NCBI GenBank assembly: GCA_037383845.1
Contig: JARRON010000038.1
Location: 1 to 42,283 of the forward strand
Reading direction: 5' to 3'
Source of the DNA: JARRON01 sp037383845
Lineage (GTDB): Bacteria > Pseudomonadota > Gammaproteobacteria > Steroidobacterales > XN24
Length of the DNA stretch: 42,283 nucleotides
The notes below the pieces were generated by a model, which saw only the letters and a program-made list of their open reading frames with translations, was not told the DNA's origin and did not search any database. This document shows positions 8,136 through 17,115 of the stretch, in pieces. The stretch's first letter is position 1; each line of letters begins with the position of its first letter. Made by a program: the position numbers and the translations under genes.

Positions 8136-11100
8136 CCGGCGGCCGGCGGACTCCGCGGCCCGGGAAGCCGCCCTGGACCCGGCGGGCAGCTACATCGTGC
8201 AGGCGCCGGCAGGCTCCGGAAAGACGGAGTTGCTCACCCGGCGATTCCTCCGGCTGCTGGCCGGCGTACAGCGGCCGGAGGAAATCCTGGCCATCACGTT
8301 CACCCGCAAGGCGGCCGGCGAAATGCGGGACCGCATCCTGGATGCCCTGGCAGGCGCCGAATCCGACACGCCCCCCGGGGACGATCACAGCCGCCGCACC
8401 TGGGAGCTGGCCCGGGCGGCACTCGCAAGGGACCGGGCCTGCGGCTGGAAGCTGGCGGACAATCCCCGTCGCCTGCGGGTGGAGACCATCGACGCCCTGA
8501 ATGCCTGGCTCGCCCGGCAGCTGCCTGTCTCCTCCGGCCTGGGCTCTGGACCGAACGTCGCCGAGGATGCCCGCCCGGCCTACCAGGCCGCCGCCCGCCG
8601 GGTGCTGTCAGCCGCCGGAACAGACCATCCGGCCGCCGGGCCGGCCGCGGCGCTCCTGGGACACCTGGGCAATCGCTTCGGCCAGGCGGAAGCCCTGCTG
8701 GTGGACCTGCTGGCCAGGCGGGACCACTGGCTGCGGCGAATCGGCGCCGGGACCGGCCCGCCGGAGGCGGCCGAGCGGGATGCCCTGGAGAACGCCGTGG
8801 CCCATTTCGTGGACGGCGAGCTCGCCCGCGTCTGGGCGCGGCTGCCCGGGACCCTCCGGGCGGAGCTCGGGGAGATCGGGCCCGCGGCGGCGCGCCGCGC
8901 GCCGGACAACGAAACGCTCGCAGCTCTGGCCGAGGCCGACGGCTTCCCGGCGCCGGAGTCCGCGGCCCTTCCGGCGTGGCGGGGGATAGCCGAACTGCTA
9001 CTCACCAAACAGCCGAAGTGGCGGAAGACGGTCACGGCGTCCCTGGGGCTCGGGCCGGACGCCCCGGACGAGCGCGCCCGGATGATGGCTGTCCTGGCCG
9101 ACCTGCAGGACGACGAGCCCCTGGCCCGGGACATGGACCGCGTCAGGAAGCTGCCCGATCCCGCCTACGGGGATGAGCGATGGGAGATCCTGGGACAGCT
9201 CCTGGCACTCCTTCCCCTGGCCGCGGCTGAGCTGGAGCTGGAGTTTGCGGCGCAGTCGGAGATGGACTTCGTCGGCGTGGCCCAGGCCGCCCTGGACGCC
9301 GTGGGACCGGCCGACGCACCCAGCGACCTGGCCCTGGCGCTGGACTACCGTATCGCCCACATCCTCGTGGACGAGTTCCAGGACACCTCCCAGAGCCAGG
9401 TGGACCTGCTGGAGCGTCTCACCGCCGGCTGGACGCCCGGAGACGGCAGGACGCTTTTCTGCGTGGGAGATCCCATGCAGTCCATCTACCGGTTCCGGGA
9501 AGCTGACGTGGGCCGCTTCCTGAAAGTGCGCCGCGACGGCATTGGTCAGCTGCCGCTGGTTCCCCTCGAGCTGACGGTGAACTTCCGCAGCCAGGGAGAT
9601 CTGGTGCGGTGGGTGGGCGAGGCCTTCGGTGACCTGTTCCCGGAGGAGGAGGACCTCCAGCTCGGCGCCGTGCCCTTCAGTCGCTCTGAGGCCTGGAAGG
9701 CGGGGACGGGCTTCCCGGTGACCTGCAATCCCGTGCCACGCGGAGACCGGCAGGCGGAAGCGGAGGCCGTGACACGGCGGATTGCAGAGATCCGTTCGGC
9801 GGAGCCGGAATCCAGCGTGGCGGTCCTGGTCCGGAGCCGCCGACACCTCGCGCAAATCGGTCCTGCGCTGACCGCGGCGGGCATCGGCTTCCAGGCCGTT
9901 GACGTCCAGACGCTGGCCCGGTCCCCGGTGGTGCAGGATCTGCTCGCGCTCACCCGCGCGCTGTACCACCGGGCTGACCGGGTGGCCTGGCTGGCGGTGG
10001 TCCGCGCGCCCTGGTGCGGCCTTGACCTGGCCGGACTGACCCGGCTGGCCGGCGAGAAGGATGACGACGTGTGGTCCCGCCTGCGCGACCCGGAAGTCAC
10101 CGCCCGGCTCGGCGAGGACGACCGGTTGCGGCTGAGGCGCCTGGTGGGCGCGCTGGCCCCGGCGATGGGCCAGGTGGGGCGCCGGCCCGTGCGGCGGGTC
10201 GTGAACGGAGCCTGGCTGGCCCTCGGCGGCGGCGCGACCACCCGGTCCACGACGGAGCTGGAGGATGCGCGCCGGTTTTTCGAGTTTCTCGACGACCAGG
10301 ACAGGGCCGGGAACCTGGACGACCCGGCGGACCTGGAGGCCCGGACGGCGGAGCTGTTCGCGGCCCCGGACGTGGAAGCGGGCGACCGGGTCCAGCTCAT
10401 GACCGTACACAAGGCCAAGGGGCTGGAGTTCGACCACGTGATCCTGCCCGGCATGGACAGGGGCATCTCCGGCCAGGGCGCAGGACTGCTTCGCTGGCTC
10501 GAGCAGGTGGGGCCAGCGGGACCGGAACTGATTTTCGCCCCGGTGGAGGCCTTCGGCGACGAGCGGGATCCGCTGCACCAGGCGCTGAAAGACCTGGAGG
10601 CCCGCCGGGACGCCCTGGAACAGGACCGGCTGCTCTACGTGGCCGCGACCCGGGCCCGCCGCCAGCTCCACCTCTACGCAGGGGTCGACGAGGACGATCC
10701 CGAATCAGGGGAACCGCCGCAGCCGGGCCGAAATTCGCCGCTCGAGCGGCTATGGCCGGCCGTGGGTACGGCCTTCCTGTCGGCCCGCGGCGCCGCGCCG
10801 GAGGCGCCGGATCCGGCGAAGCCGTCCACGCCGCCGGCCAGGCTCCGACGCCTCCGCCCGGACTGGTCCCCGCCTGCAGTGCCGGACGCGCCGGCGTGGG
10901 AAGGGCGCGCCGACCCGACTCCCGGACCGCGGGTTGCCGTGGAATATGACTGGGCGGGCCGGCACGGTCGGTCGGTAGGCCTCGCCGTCCATCGCATGCT
11001 TGAGGTGATTGCCCTCGAGGGTCCCGACGCCTGGCCTCCGGACCGGGTCACCGCGGCGGCGGCCCGGGTGCGGGCGATCCTGACCGAGTCGGGGGTCGAG

Positions 11101-11514
11101 CCGGAGGCCGTGGAGGCGCGCGTCGAGGAGAGCCTGGCGGCCGTGCGGGAGACCCTGGAGGATCCCCGGGGACGATGGATCCTGGCAGGCGATCACCGCT
11201 GGGCCAGGAGCGAGTACCGGCTCTCCGGCCGGGTCGGCGGCGAGCCGGTGCAGGGCGTGGTGGATCGCTGCTTCGTCGACGAATCCGGGACCCTGTGGAT
11301 CGTGGACTTCAAGGTCGGCCGGCATGAGGGCGCCGGCCTGGAGGCGTTCCTTGACCGGGAGCGGGAGCGATACCGGGCCCAGCTGGAGCGCTACGCGACG
11401 CTGGCCGGGCCTGGCCATGAAGGTGCGGTGCGGCTCGGCCTGTATTTTCCCCGTCACCGGGGCTGGCGGGAGTGGGAGGCCGGCGAGGCCGCCACGGAAT
11501 CGCCGGCCGGCTAG
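8128..11514 (+). CDS. AddA/RecB-like UvrD helicase-exonuclease
   Basis: A 1128-residue ATP-dependent helicase with a fused nuclease, probably resecting double-strand breaks together with the preceding AddB-like protein. Helicase motifs in order: Walker A APAGSGKT (26-33), TFTRKAAGEM (Ia), VDEFQDTS with Asp415-Glu416 (II), VGDPMQSIYRFR (III), MTVHKAKGLEF (V) and YVAATRARRQL (VI). The C-terminus carries a PD-(D/E)XK nuclease: Asp1046 in GVVDRC, Asp1060 and Lys1062 in VDFKVG, and QLERYATL as the Q-x3-Y motif. The start at ATG 8128 places Walker A where it belongs and overlaps the upstream stop. An in-frame extension to 7993 is only a shadow of the addB end. The gene converges on gspN with overlapping stops (CTAG). 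Confidence 0.9.
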   Translation: MTDRRPADSAAREAALDPAGSYIVQAPAGSGKTELLTRRFLRLLAGVQRPEEILAITFTRKAAGEMRDRILDALAGAESDTPPGDDHSRRTWELARAALARDRACGWKLADNPRRLRVETIDALNAWLARQLPVSSGLGSGPNVAEDARPAYQAAARRVLSAAGTDHPAAGPAAALLGHLGNRFGQAEALLVDLLARRDHWLRRIGAGTGPPEAAERDALENAVAHFVDGELARVWARLPGTLRAELGEIGPAAARRAPDNETLAALAEADGFPAPESAALPAWRGIAELLLTKQPKWRKTVTASLGLGPDAPDERARMMAVLADLQDDEPLARDMDRVRKLPDPAYGDERWEILGQLLALLPLAAAELELEFAAQSEMDFVGVAQAALDAVGPADAPSDLALALDYRIAHILVDEFQDTSQSQVDLLERLTAGWTPGDGRTLFCVGDPMQSIYRFREADVGRFLKVRRDGIGQLPLVPLELTVNFRSQGDLVRWVGEAFGDLFPEEEDLQLGAVPFSRSEAWKAGTGFPVTCNPVPRGDRQAEAEAVTRRIAEIRSAEPESSVAVLVRSRRHLAQIGPALTAAGIGFQAVDVQTLARSPVVQDLLALTRALYHRADRVAWLAVVRAPWCGLDLAGLTRLAGEKDDDVWSRLRDPEVTARLGEDDRLRLRRLVGALAPAMGQVGRRPVRRVVNGAWLALGGGATTRSTTELEDARRFFEFLDDQDRAGNLDDPADLEARTAELFAAPDVEAGDRVQLMTVHKAKGLEFDHVILPGMDRGISGQGAGLLRWLEQVGPAGPELIFAPVEAFGDERDPLHQALKDLEARRDALEQDRLLYVAATRARRQLHLYAGVDEDDPESGEPPQPGRNSPLERLWPAVGTAFLSARGAAPEAPDPAKPSTPPARLRRLRPDWSPPAVPDAPAWEGRADPTPGPRVAVEYDWAGRHGRSVGLAVHRMLEVIALEGPDAWPPDRVTAAAARVRAILTESGVEPEAVEARVEESLAAVRETLEDPRGRWILAGDHRWARSEYRLSGRVGGEPVQGVVDRCFVDESGTLWIVDFKVGRHEGAGLEAFLDRERERYRAQLERYATLAGPGHEGAVRLGLYFPRHRGWREWEAGEAATESPAG

Positions 11515-12248
11515 ATCTCGCCGGAGAGCTGGAGCCGGCGTCCGCCGCCCGGGGCTGCCTCGCCCACGTACGCCAGGCCCTCCACCAGCTCCCTGGGAGG
11601 GTTCTCTCCAGGCGCAAGCAGCACGTCGAGGCTCCATCGGCCCGGCTCCGGAAGAACCAGTGTGCCTTCCACGGCCAGCGGGCCGCCGGCGGACCGGACA
11701 TCCGCGGCCGGCGTATCGGTGTCCCCGGCGAACACGAATTCCAGCGGCCCCAGGGTCAGGATGACCCCCGGCAGCTGCAGGTCAGCAACGGCGATTCGTC
11801 CGGCCGCCCGGGTCGGCCAGCCTTTCTCCAGCCTCAGGTCGGGGAACTGGGCCGACAGCTGCCCGGCGACCCCGTCCGGCACCAGACGCCGCGGCAGCGT
11901 GCCGAGGGCGACAGCTGCCTCCAGTCCGGATACCTGCACGGTTTCCCCGGACAGGCTGGAGGCCACGCGGGCGCTGGCGAAGCCGTCCCGGCGGGTGATG
12001 CGGATGTCGGCCGCCGGATTCAGCGTCAGCAGGCTCATGGGGTGAAGGGACCACTCCAGGCCACCGATGCCGGCGCCGGACACGGCGACAGCCTCGGCCC
12101 GGCCGTTCCAGAGGGAGCCTTCCACCCCCCATGCCTGGACCTGGGGAGGCGCGAACCAGGCCACGGCGACCCGGGCCGGGAACGTGGCGACCAGGGCGGC
12201 CACGAAAGCAACAAGCCCCGCCAGGGGCAGCAGGATACGAAGCCTCAA
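11511..12248 (-). CDS. gspN: Type II secretion system protein N
   Basis: A 245-residue inner-membrane protein with one N-terminal membrane helix (about 3-23) and a periplasmic beta-rich domain, typical of GspN: WGVEGSLWNGRAEAV near the start and GPLAVEGTLVL near the end. The start is probably TTG at 12248, 10 bases after the gspM stop, because AGAGG lies 7 bases before it and translation begins just before the membrane helix. The frame is open further upstream, but that part overlaps gspM and has no protein character. It is the last gene of the gsp transcript, and its stop overlaps the helicase stop on the other strand. GspN is an accessory subunit of unclear role. Confidence 0.8.
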   Translation of the reverse strand: MRLRILLPLAGLVAFVAALVATFPARVAVAWFAPPQVQAWGVEGSLWNGRAEAVAVSGAGIGGLEWSLHPMSLLTLNPAADIRITRRDGFASARVASSLSGETVQVSGLEAAVALGTLPRRLVPDGVAGQLSAQFPDLRLEKGWPTRAAGRIAVADLQLPGVILTLGPLEFVFAGDTDTPAADVRSAGGPLAVEGTLVLPEPGRWSLDVLLAPGENPPRELVEGLAYVGEAAPGGGRRLQLSGEI

Positions 12249-12258
12249 GGGAATACCT

Positions 12259-12744
12259 CTAGTCCAGGGTTTGGCGCAGGACCAGGCTGGCGTTGACGCG
12301 CCCGGGCGCTTCGCCACGATCGAAACTCGCCGACTCGATGGCCATGCCCGAGCGGGCGTGGATCTCCGCCAGCCAGCCGGCGACGGCGTCGAACTCGGCG
12401 TTCTCAAGCCGGATCCGGATTCCGTCCTCGCCCATGGGCTGGTTCCGGGACAGCGCCTGGCCTAGACCCGCCTGGCGCAGGCTGCGATCGACGATGACCA
12501 CCAGCGACTGGCCGGACAGGTCCGGATCCGCCGGCGCGTCGGCGACGCTGGCAAGCTCTCCTTCCGCCGCACGAATGTAGGTCAGGAGACTGCGCTTGGT
12601 TTCCACCCGTTCCCGCGCGGCGGTGGTGGCGGAGCCGAGAGGGGCCAGGACCAGTCCCCAGATCAGCATCAGCACGACCAGGACGCTGCCGACGGCCACC
12701 ATCAGCCGCTCCCGTGGCGCGAGGCTTTCGAACCAGGCCCTCAC
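12259..12744 (-). CDS. gspM: Type II secretion system protein M
   Basis: A 161-residue bitopic inner-membrane protein of the assembly platform that pairs with GspL. It starts with the typical short cytoplasmic stretch (WFESLAPRERL), then one membrane helix (about 14-35), then a periplasmic ferredoxin-like domain with ENAEFDAVAGWLAEIHARSG near the C-terminus. The GTG start shares a 4-base GTGA overlap with the gspL stop, so translation is probably coupled. Length and layout match GspM. Sequence conservation in this family is low, so position in the operon is a large part of the evidence. Confidence 0.88.
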   Translation of the reverse strand: MRAWFESLAPRERLMVAVGSVLVVLMLIWGLVLAPLGSATTAARERVETKRSLLTYIRAAEGELASVADAPADPDLSGQSLVVIVDRSLRQAGLGQALSRNQPMGEDGIRIRLENAEFDAVAGWLAEIHARSGMAIESASFDRGEAPGRVNASLVLRQTLD

Positions 12745-13982
12745 GCGCCGCTCCCGGAGACCTGGATACGGCCCTCGACACCGGTGTCACGGGGATTGGC
12801 CTGCTGGAAGCTTGCGGTGAAGCGACCGCTGCGGGCGACGTTCTGGCGGATTGCCTCCAGTGCATCGACGCTGGGCGCTTCCAGCCGCAGGTCGAGGGTG
12901 CCCGAACGGAAGCTGATGGCCTCCAGCGTCACCCCGGGGGTGGCGGCCAGGGCGCCGCCCAGCGCATCCAGGGCCGCCAGGAAGCTCTCGTTGGTCTCGG
13001 CCCCGGCGCCCCGGGCCAGGGCGAGGCGCCGGTCGATCTGTGCCCGGGCATCCACCATCCGGGCGCCCGGCATGGCCTTCTCGAACGCGGCGGCGACGGC
13101 CTCGTCGAGTCGAGCCTCCTCCGCCTTCAGCCGGCTGAGTTCCACGGCCTGGACACCGATCCCGACCAGCACCAGTCCGGCGGCCAGGGCCGCCGGCAGC
13201 CGCCAGGGCTTCCAGAGCTTGTCCACATTGGTCCGCGGCGCGAACTCGCCCTGCAGCAGATTCACCGGTGCGCCGGTGGCCACCGTGGCGGCCAGGTGCG
13301 GCAGGATCCCGTCGGGTAAAAGGCGCACCTCGAGGGAGCTCACTTCCGGGCGCAAATTTTCCAGGGCCTCCCCGAAGCGGTCCTGAGCGTCCTGGGTCAG
13401 GTACACCGACAGGTGGCGTCCGTTCTCGCCGCCGTCCGGGAAGCCCGGACCGAACCGAAGGGCTTCCGCGACCGAGTCCACGTCCAGCACCACGGGCAGG
13501 TCGCCGGCGCTCCTGGCCAGGCAGCGATTCGATTCCAGGATCCAGGACAGGTGGTTCGGGACGTCGGGTACGCCCTCGGCCTCGGAGCACATCACCTGGG
13601 GTTGCAGGCCGGCTTCACGGAGGACATCCATCCAGCCCGTCAACTGCTCCCGGTTCACCGCCGCGGCGCTGACCCGGCCGTCCGGCAGCGGGGCGGCGGC
13701 GAAATGCAGGTCCTCCACGTCCTCTGCAAGCTGCTCCTCCAGCGCGAAGGGAAGGGCCTTCAGGATCCGGCTGGCGCCGCGGACGGGGAGGGAGACCCGG
13801 GTCAGGAGCACGTCCACCGCGGGTACGAGCACGGCGAGGCGCCGCCCGGACACGTGGGGCGCGGCGTCGGCCAGGGCGCCGGCGCCGGGCGGACCGACAC
13901 GACGTCCCTGGGGATCCACGGCAATCCACGAACCCCTTTCCGGATCTTCGGCGGAAAGTCTGACGACGAGGGTATCTGGCAT
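12741..13982 (-). CDS. gspL: Type II secretion system protein L
   Basis: A 413-residue platform protein that links the cytoplasmic ATPase GspE to the inner membrane. Residues about 1-235 form the actin-like cytoplasmic domain (LPFALEEQLAEDVEDLHFA is a clear family motif). NLLQGEFAPR (241-250) precedes the single membrane helix (about 262-280), and a periplasmic ferredoxin-like domain follows. The start is ATG 13982, 5 bases after the gspK stop. The open frame extends upstream only as overlap with gspK. Since gspE is not in this window, its ATPase partner must be encoded elsewhere. Confidence 0.9.
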   Translation of the reverse strand: MPDTLVVRLSAEDPERGSWIAVDPQGRRVGPPGAGALADAAPHVSGRRLAVLVPAVDVLLTRVSLPVRGASRILKALPFALEEQLAEDVEDLHFAAAPLPDGRVSAAAVNREQLTGWMDVLREAGLQPQVMCSEAEGVPDVPNHLSWILESNRCLARSAGDLPVVLDVDSVAEALRFGPGFPDGGENGRHLSVYLTQDAQDRFGEALENLRPEVSSLEVRLLPDGILPHLAATVATGAPVNLLQGEFAPRTNVDKLWKPWRLPAALAAGLVLVGIGVQAVELSRLKAEEARLDEAVAAAFEKAMPGARMVDARAQIDRRLALARGAGAETNESFLAALDALGGALAATPGVTLEAISFRSGTLDLRLEAPSVDALEAIRQNVARSGRFTASFQQANPRDTGVEGRIQVSGSGA

Positions 13983-13987
13983 GAGTC

Positions 13988-14911
13988 CTATTCGTCTGCG
14001 AACCGCCGCAGCACGGCATTGACGGAGCCGCCGGGGTCGCGGTTGAGGAGACTGTACATGGTGAACCGCTGGGTGCCAATATCGATGCGGGTCGCGAGCT
14101 GGAACCACTGGGTGTCCACGCCCAGCGCGCCCGAGGCATCGCTGGGAATGAGATCACCGAGCTGGTCCAGGCCTTCCCAGCCTTCCTCGGGGCGGTCCTG
14201 CACGATCACGTCCGCATCCCCCAGGGTGAGGTTCTCCGAGACGGTGACCAGTACGGCGGGCCGGGCGGTGTTGATGTTGATCCGCGTGCCCCGGGGAAGG
14301 GCGGTGACGAACTGCCTGAGGACCTCGTAGCCCGCCTGCCCCAGCTCCGGGTAAACCAGCAACACCTCGGAGACGCTGGTGACCGGCCGGTTCGCCGCGC
14401 GAAAGGGCGGCTGCCGGGAAAGGTAATAGCCGTCTTCCGCGCCGTCGGGAAAATTGGGCTCAATGTCCCGGTCTATCCAGTCGGCCATCCGGTCCGCCAG
14501 GCGCACGTCCAGGTCCAGGGCCAGCAGCAGGCGCTTGAAGCCTTCCACGGCCGCCGGGTCCGTGCGGCCCTGGTTGTCGACCAGGTTATTCAGGTTGAAC
14601 CGCCCCTGGAGGTCCTCCAGGCGCCCCTGGATCTGCCCCCCCTCGATCGGCAGGGGCGCCAGCTGGGTGGCCCAGGCCTCGTTCGGGTGATCAACGCTGC
14701 CGTTTTCCAGGTCGTCCGTCAGGATCCTGCCGGCCCAGGCCTCGGCCCCCAGCGCATACTGATAGCCCTGTTCGCCGGCAACCCGGCTGAAGGCACGGCG
14801 CTGGTCCAGGAACAGGTCCCAGGTCAGCCGGGCGGCCAGCGCCGTGGCGATGGCCACCACGAGGATGGCGGTGATCAGTGCGGCACCGGACTGGGGGCGG
14901 CGGAGGCCCAT
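13988..14911 (-). CDS. gspK: Type II secretion minor pseudopilin K
   Basis: A 307-residue minor pseudopilin that caps the pseudopilus tip with GspI and GspJ. The short basic leader MGLRRPQSG precedes the hydrophobic helix AALITAILVVAIATALAARL. As usual for GspK, the conserved Glu5 of pilins is absent. The body shows the diagnostic LEDLQGRFNLNNLV motif, the WIDRD..PNFPDGAEDGYY region and RININTARPAVL (helix-hairpin-helix-like). Three bases separate it from gspJ upstream. Prepilin peptidase (GspO/PilD) is needed for processing and is not encoded here. Confidence 0.95.
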   Translation of the reverse strand: MGLRRPQSGAALITAILVVAIATALAARLTWDLFLDQRRAFSRVAGEQGYQYALGAEAWAGRILTDDLENGSVDHPNEAWATQLAPLPIEGGQIQGRLEDLQGRFNLNNLVDNQGRTDPAAVEGFKRLLLALDLDVRLADRMADWIDRDIEPNFPDGAEDGYYLSRQPPFRAANRPVTSVSEVLLVYPELGQAGYEVLRQFVTALPRGTRININTARPAVLVTVSENLTLGDADVIVQDRPEEGWEGLDQLGDLIPSDASGALGVDTQWFQLATRIDIGTQRFTMYSLLNRDPGGSVNAVLRRFADE

Positions 14912-14914
14912 GGT

Positions 14915-15520
14915 CTAGCCTGCCACCTCGATGAGCCGCCGGATCTCGCCCCAGTCCTCCAGCTCCAGGGTGACCTCGATGGCGCGGGGAAGGTCGGCAG
15001 GATCGGCGCCGATGGTGGCCGGCCACTGGGTGACCCACTGGGCGCCCCGGCCGAGAAAACGGAACCTCACGTCGATGACGCCGTCGAGGACCTCGCGCTC
15101 GGTGGGTTCTTCGCCAAGGGTGTGGTCGGGTACGAACCAGTGCACCCGCAGCAGGCGTCCATCCTCCAGGCGATACGCCACGCGCTGGATCGCGGCCCGC
15201 GGTTGAGCGAGAGGATTGCTCCACCCGCCCCGGGTGAGCTCGATGTCGAACAGGTTGCGCTCGTCGGCAAGGACGGCGCTGCGGTACCCGTCGCCCAGTT
15301 CGTCACGGACCGGGCGCGGCTGGATCTGCTCCAGGTCCAGGGACAGCTGCCGGACCGCGTACTGGACCGACCTCAGCCGCTCGGCGTTGTCCCGCGCGAT
15401 CTCCTGCTGGCGGATGACGGCCTGGAGCCCTCCGTAGGCCATCACCCCCATGACCGCGAATACGCTGACGGCGACGAGGATTTCAAGCAGCGTGAAGCCG
15501 CCCTGGGCGCGCCGGTTCAT
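14915..15520 (-). CDS. gspJ: Type II secretion minor pseudopilin J
   Basis: A 201-residue minor pseudopilin. It has a type IV prepilin leader and cleavage site (RRAQGG|FTLLE, with Glu at mature position 5) followed by the hydrophobic helix ILVAVSVFAVMGVMAY. The helical segment with RSVQYAVRQLSLDLEQIQPRP and the later RVAYRLEDGRLLR are typical of GspJ. It overlaps gspI by 4 bases (ATGA), so the two are probably translated together, and it forms the tip complex with GspI and GspK. Confidence 0.95.
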   Translation of the reverse strand: MNRRAQGGFTLLEILVAVSVFAVMGVMAYGGLQAVIRQQEIARDNAERLRSVQYAVRQLSLDLEQIQPRPVRDELGDGYRSAVLADERNLFDIELTRGGWSNPLAQPRAAIQRVAYRLEDGRLLRVHWFVPDHTLGEEPTEREVLDGVIDVRFRFLGRGAQWVTQWPATIGADPADLPRAIEVTLELEDWGEIRRLIEVAG

Positions 15521-16029
15521 TCCCCGCCGGCCTCGTCGCTGTTGTCTGCCGGGGTCTCTTGCTCCTCGCCCGCCTCCTGGTCGTCGCTGCCGTCACCTTC
15601 GTCGGCACCGTCTGTTGCCCCGACGTTGGTTCCCCACCAGTCCACGCCGGCGCTGGGCGGGCCGGCGCGGCGGCTGATGAAACCGGTCACGATGGTCACC
15701 ACGTCATCCGGGATCTCTTCCAGGGCCACTCTCATGTCGATGCGCCGCAGGTCCTCCACACCGGTCTCCGACACCGTGGCTTCCCAGCGCCAGGGCTGGC
15801 CCGCGAATTCCACGCTGCCGTCGAATTCGCTGACGTCGGGAAAGTCGCCGGAAAGGCGGATCTCTGCGATCTGGTTCATGGCAATCCAGTCCGCCTTTGC
15901 CCGCTCCTGGAGCCTGGCGGTGGAGTGAGCCATCTGGATGATGCCGTTGAAGGCCGCCACGACGCCGAAGGCCACGATGGCCAGCGCCACCAGCACTTCC
16001 AGCAGCGTAAATCCCCGCTGGGGCCTCAC
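15517..16029 (-). CDS. gspI: Type II secretion minor pseudopilin I with acidic tail
   Basis: A 170-residue minor pseudopilin with leader MRPQRG|FTLLEVLVALAIVAFG and the GspI pattern of a short N-terminal helix with WIAMNQIAEIRL. GspI proteins usually end soon after the last beta strand (here near VDWWGTN, about residue 135). This one continues with roughly 35 residues dominated by Asp, Glu, Gly and Ala. The GTG start overlaps the gspH stop by 4 bases. The tail may be a flexible, solvent-exposed extension at the pseudopilus tip. That interpretation is mine. Confidence 0.93.
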   Translation of the reverse strand: MRPQRGFTLLEVLVALAIVAFGVVAAFNGIIQMAHSTARLQERAKADWIAMNQIAEIRLSGDFPDVSEFDGSVEFAGQPWRWEATVSETGVEDLRRIDMRVALEEIPDDVVTIVTGFISRRAGPPSAGVDWWGTNVGATDGADEGDGSDDQEAGEEQETPADNSDEAGGE

Positions 16030-16568
16030 GGCTCTTCCCCTGGCTCGATCAGGTCAAGGGTCCCGTTCGCCGCGCCGGTGAGCAACCAGGCGCGGGGCTC
16101 GAAGGCCTCCGCCACGTAGAGCTCGAAGGGAGTGAACTCTCCGCCGGCGGAGATGGCGACATGGGGCGCAACCTGGTCCCGGCGCTCTTCCCGGCGCCCG
16201 CCCTGCTCGGACAGCGCGATCTCCCGGCCCTCGACCACCAGTCCGACCTGCAGGTCCTCCGGGAAACTGCGGGCCCGAAGCAGCTCGTCACCCGCGGGGA
16301 CGACCCACAGGCGGCTGTCCGGGTCCCACGAGAGGAAGCGATAACCGTCGGAGAATATCTCCAGGCCGAAGTCCCGACCCTGCACGAGGGCTTCCTCGGA
16401 CACCAGCTGGAGCAGCGCCGTCAGCCGCCGCGCCTCGGTCTCTGCCGGCGTCTCCCGGCCCACCGCGCCGATGGAGAACACGGCCATGCCTGCCATCAGG
16501 CCGACGATAACCACGACCACCAGCAGCTCCAGGAGGGAGAAGCCGGCCTGCCGCGGCCTTGCGGCCAC
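16026..16568 (-). CDS. gspH: Type II secretion minor pseudopilin H
   Basis: A 180-residue pseudopilin with prepilin cleavage site RQAG|FSLLELLVVVVIVGLMAGMAVF and the GspH/FimT features: ARRLTALLQLVSEEALVQGRDFGL and YRFLSWD. The most plausible start is GTG 16568, which gives an 8-residue leader and lies 8 bases after the gspG stop. No ATG fits, and the frame is open much further upstream only because it shadows gspG and the rhombosortase gene. There is no obvious ribosome site, so translation may be coupled to gspG. GspH sits at the junction between the major pseudopilin and the I/J/K tip. Confidence 0.85.
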   Translation of the reverse strand: MAARPRQAGFSLLELLVVVVIVGLMAGMAVFSIGAVGRETPAETEARRLTALLQLVSEEALVQGRDFGLEIFSDGYRFLSWDPDSRLWVVPAGDELLRARSFPEDLQVGLVVEGREIALSEQGGRREERRDQVAPHVAISAGGEFTPFELYVAEAFEPRAWLLTGAANGTLDLIEPGEEP

Positions 16569-16576
16569 CGGTGCTG

Positions 16577-17035
16577 TCAGTCGATGGTCCAGTTGCCGAT
16601 GTCGGCGTTGATGCCTTCGCCGCCGGGCTGACCGTCCGCGCCGTAGGTGAAGACGTCGAACTCGCCGTGCTGGCCCGGATAAAGGTAGTTGTACTCGTTG
16701 GTCCACGGATCCCTGGGCAGCTTGTCGAGATAACCGCCTTCCCGCCAGTTGCGCACCGACGGGTCGTTCGGCCGGGTCACCAGCGCCTCCAGGCCCTGCT
16801 CGGTGGTGGGGTACTTGAAATTGTCCAGGCGATAGAGTTTGAGGGCGCTCTCGACGTTGCGGATGTCTGTCTTGGCGCGGCTGATGGCGGCGTCGTCGAT
16901 CCGGCTGATCACGTTCGGGGCGACGATCGCCGCGAGGATCCCGAGGATGACCACGACGACCATGATCTCGATAAGCGTGAAGCCCTGTGCGCGGCCGGGC
17001 ATGGCAGCCAGGGGTCGGGGTCCGGATAGCTTCAT
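16577..17035 (-). CDS. gspG: Type II secretion major pseudopilin G
   Basis: The major pseudopilin subunit, 152 residues from ATG 17035 or 141 from ATG 17002. Cleavage site RAQG|FTLIEIMVVVVILGILAAIV, then the GspG signatures ALKLYRLDNFKYPTTEQGLEAL, GGYLDKLPRDPWTNEY and the calcium-site region FDVFTYGADGQPGGEG before NADIGNW. The shorter start gives a normal 7-residue leader, and the longer one still works. Neither has a strong ribosome site. It is the first gene of a gspGHIJKLMN transcript. gspE and gspF, which usually precede gspG, are absent, and the rhombosortase gene runs away from it in the opposite direction. Confidence 0.93.
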   Translation of the reverse strand: MKLSGPRPLAAMPGRAQGFTLIEIMVVVVILGILAAIVAPNVISRIDDAAISRAKTDIRNVESALKLYRLDNFKYPTTEQGLEALVTRPNDPSVRNWREGGYLDKLPRDPWTNEYNYLYPGQHGEFDVFTYGADGQPGGEGINADIGNWTID

Positions 17036-17115
17036 AAGCGGTATCGTTCCGTTTGAGTCGGTGAAGGGCACGGGGCCGCTGGTCCCCTGCCGCAAGGTGC
17101 TGACATGATATCAGA

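Noticed and set aside
8998..10671. A 557-residue minus-strand frame opposite the helicase
   Set aside because: Antisense shadow of the AddA-like gene, with no domain signal.
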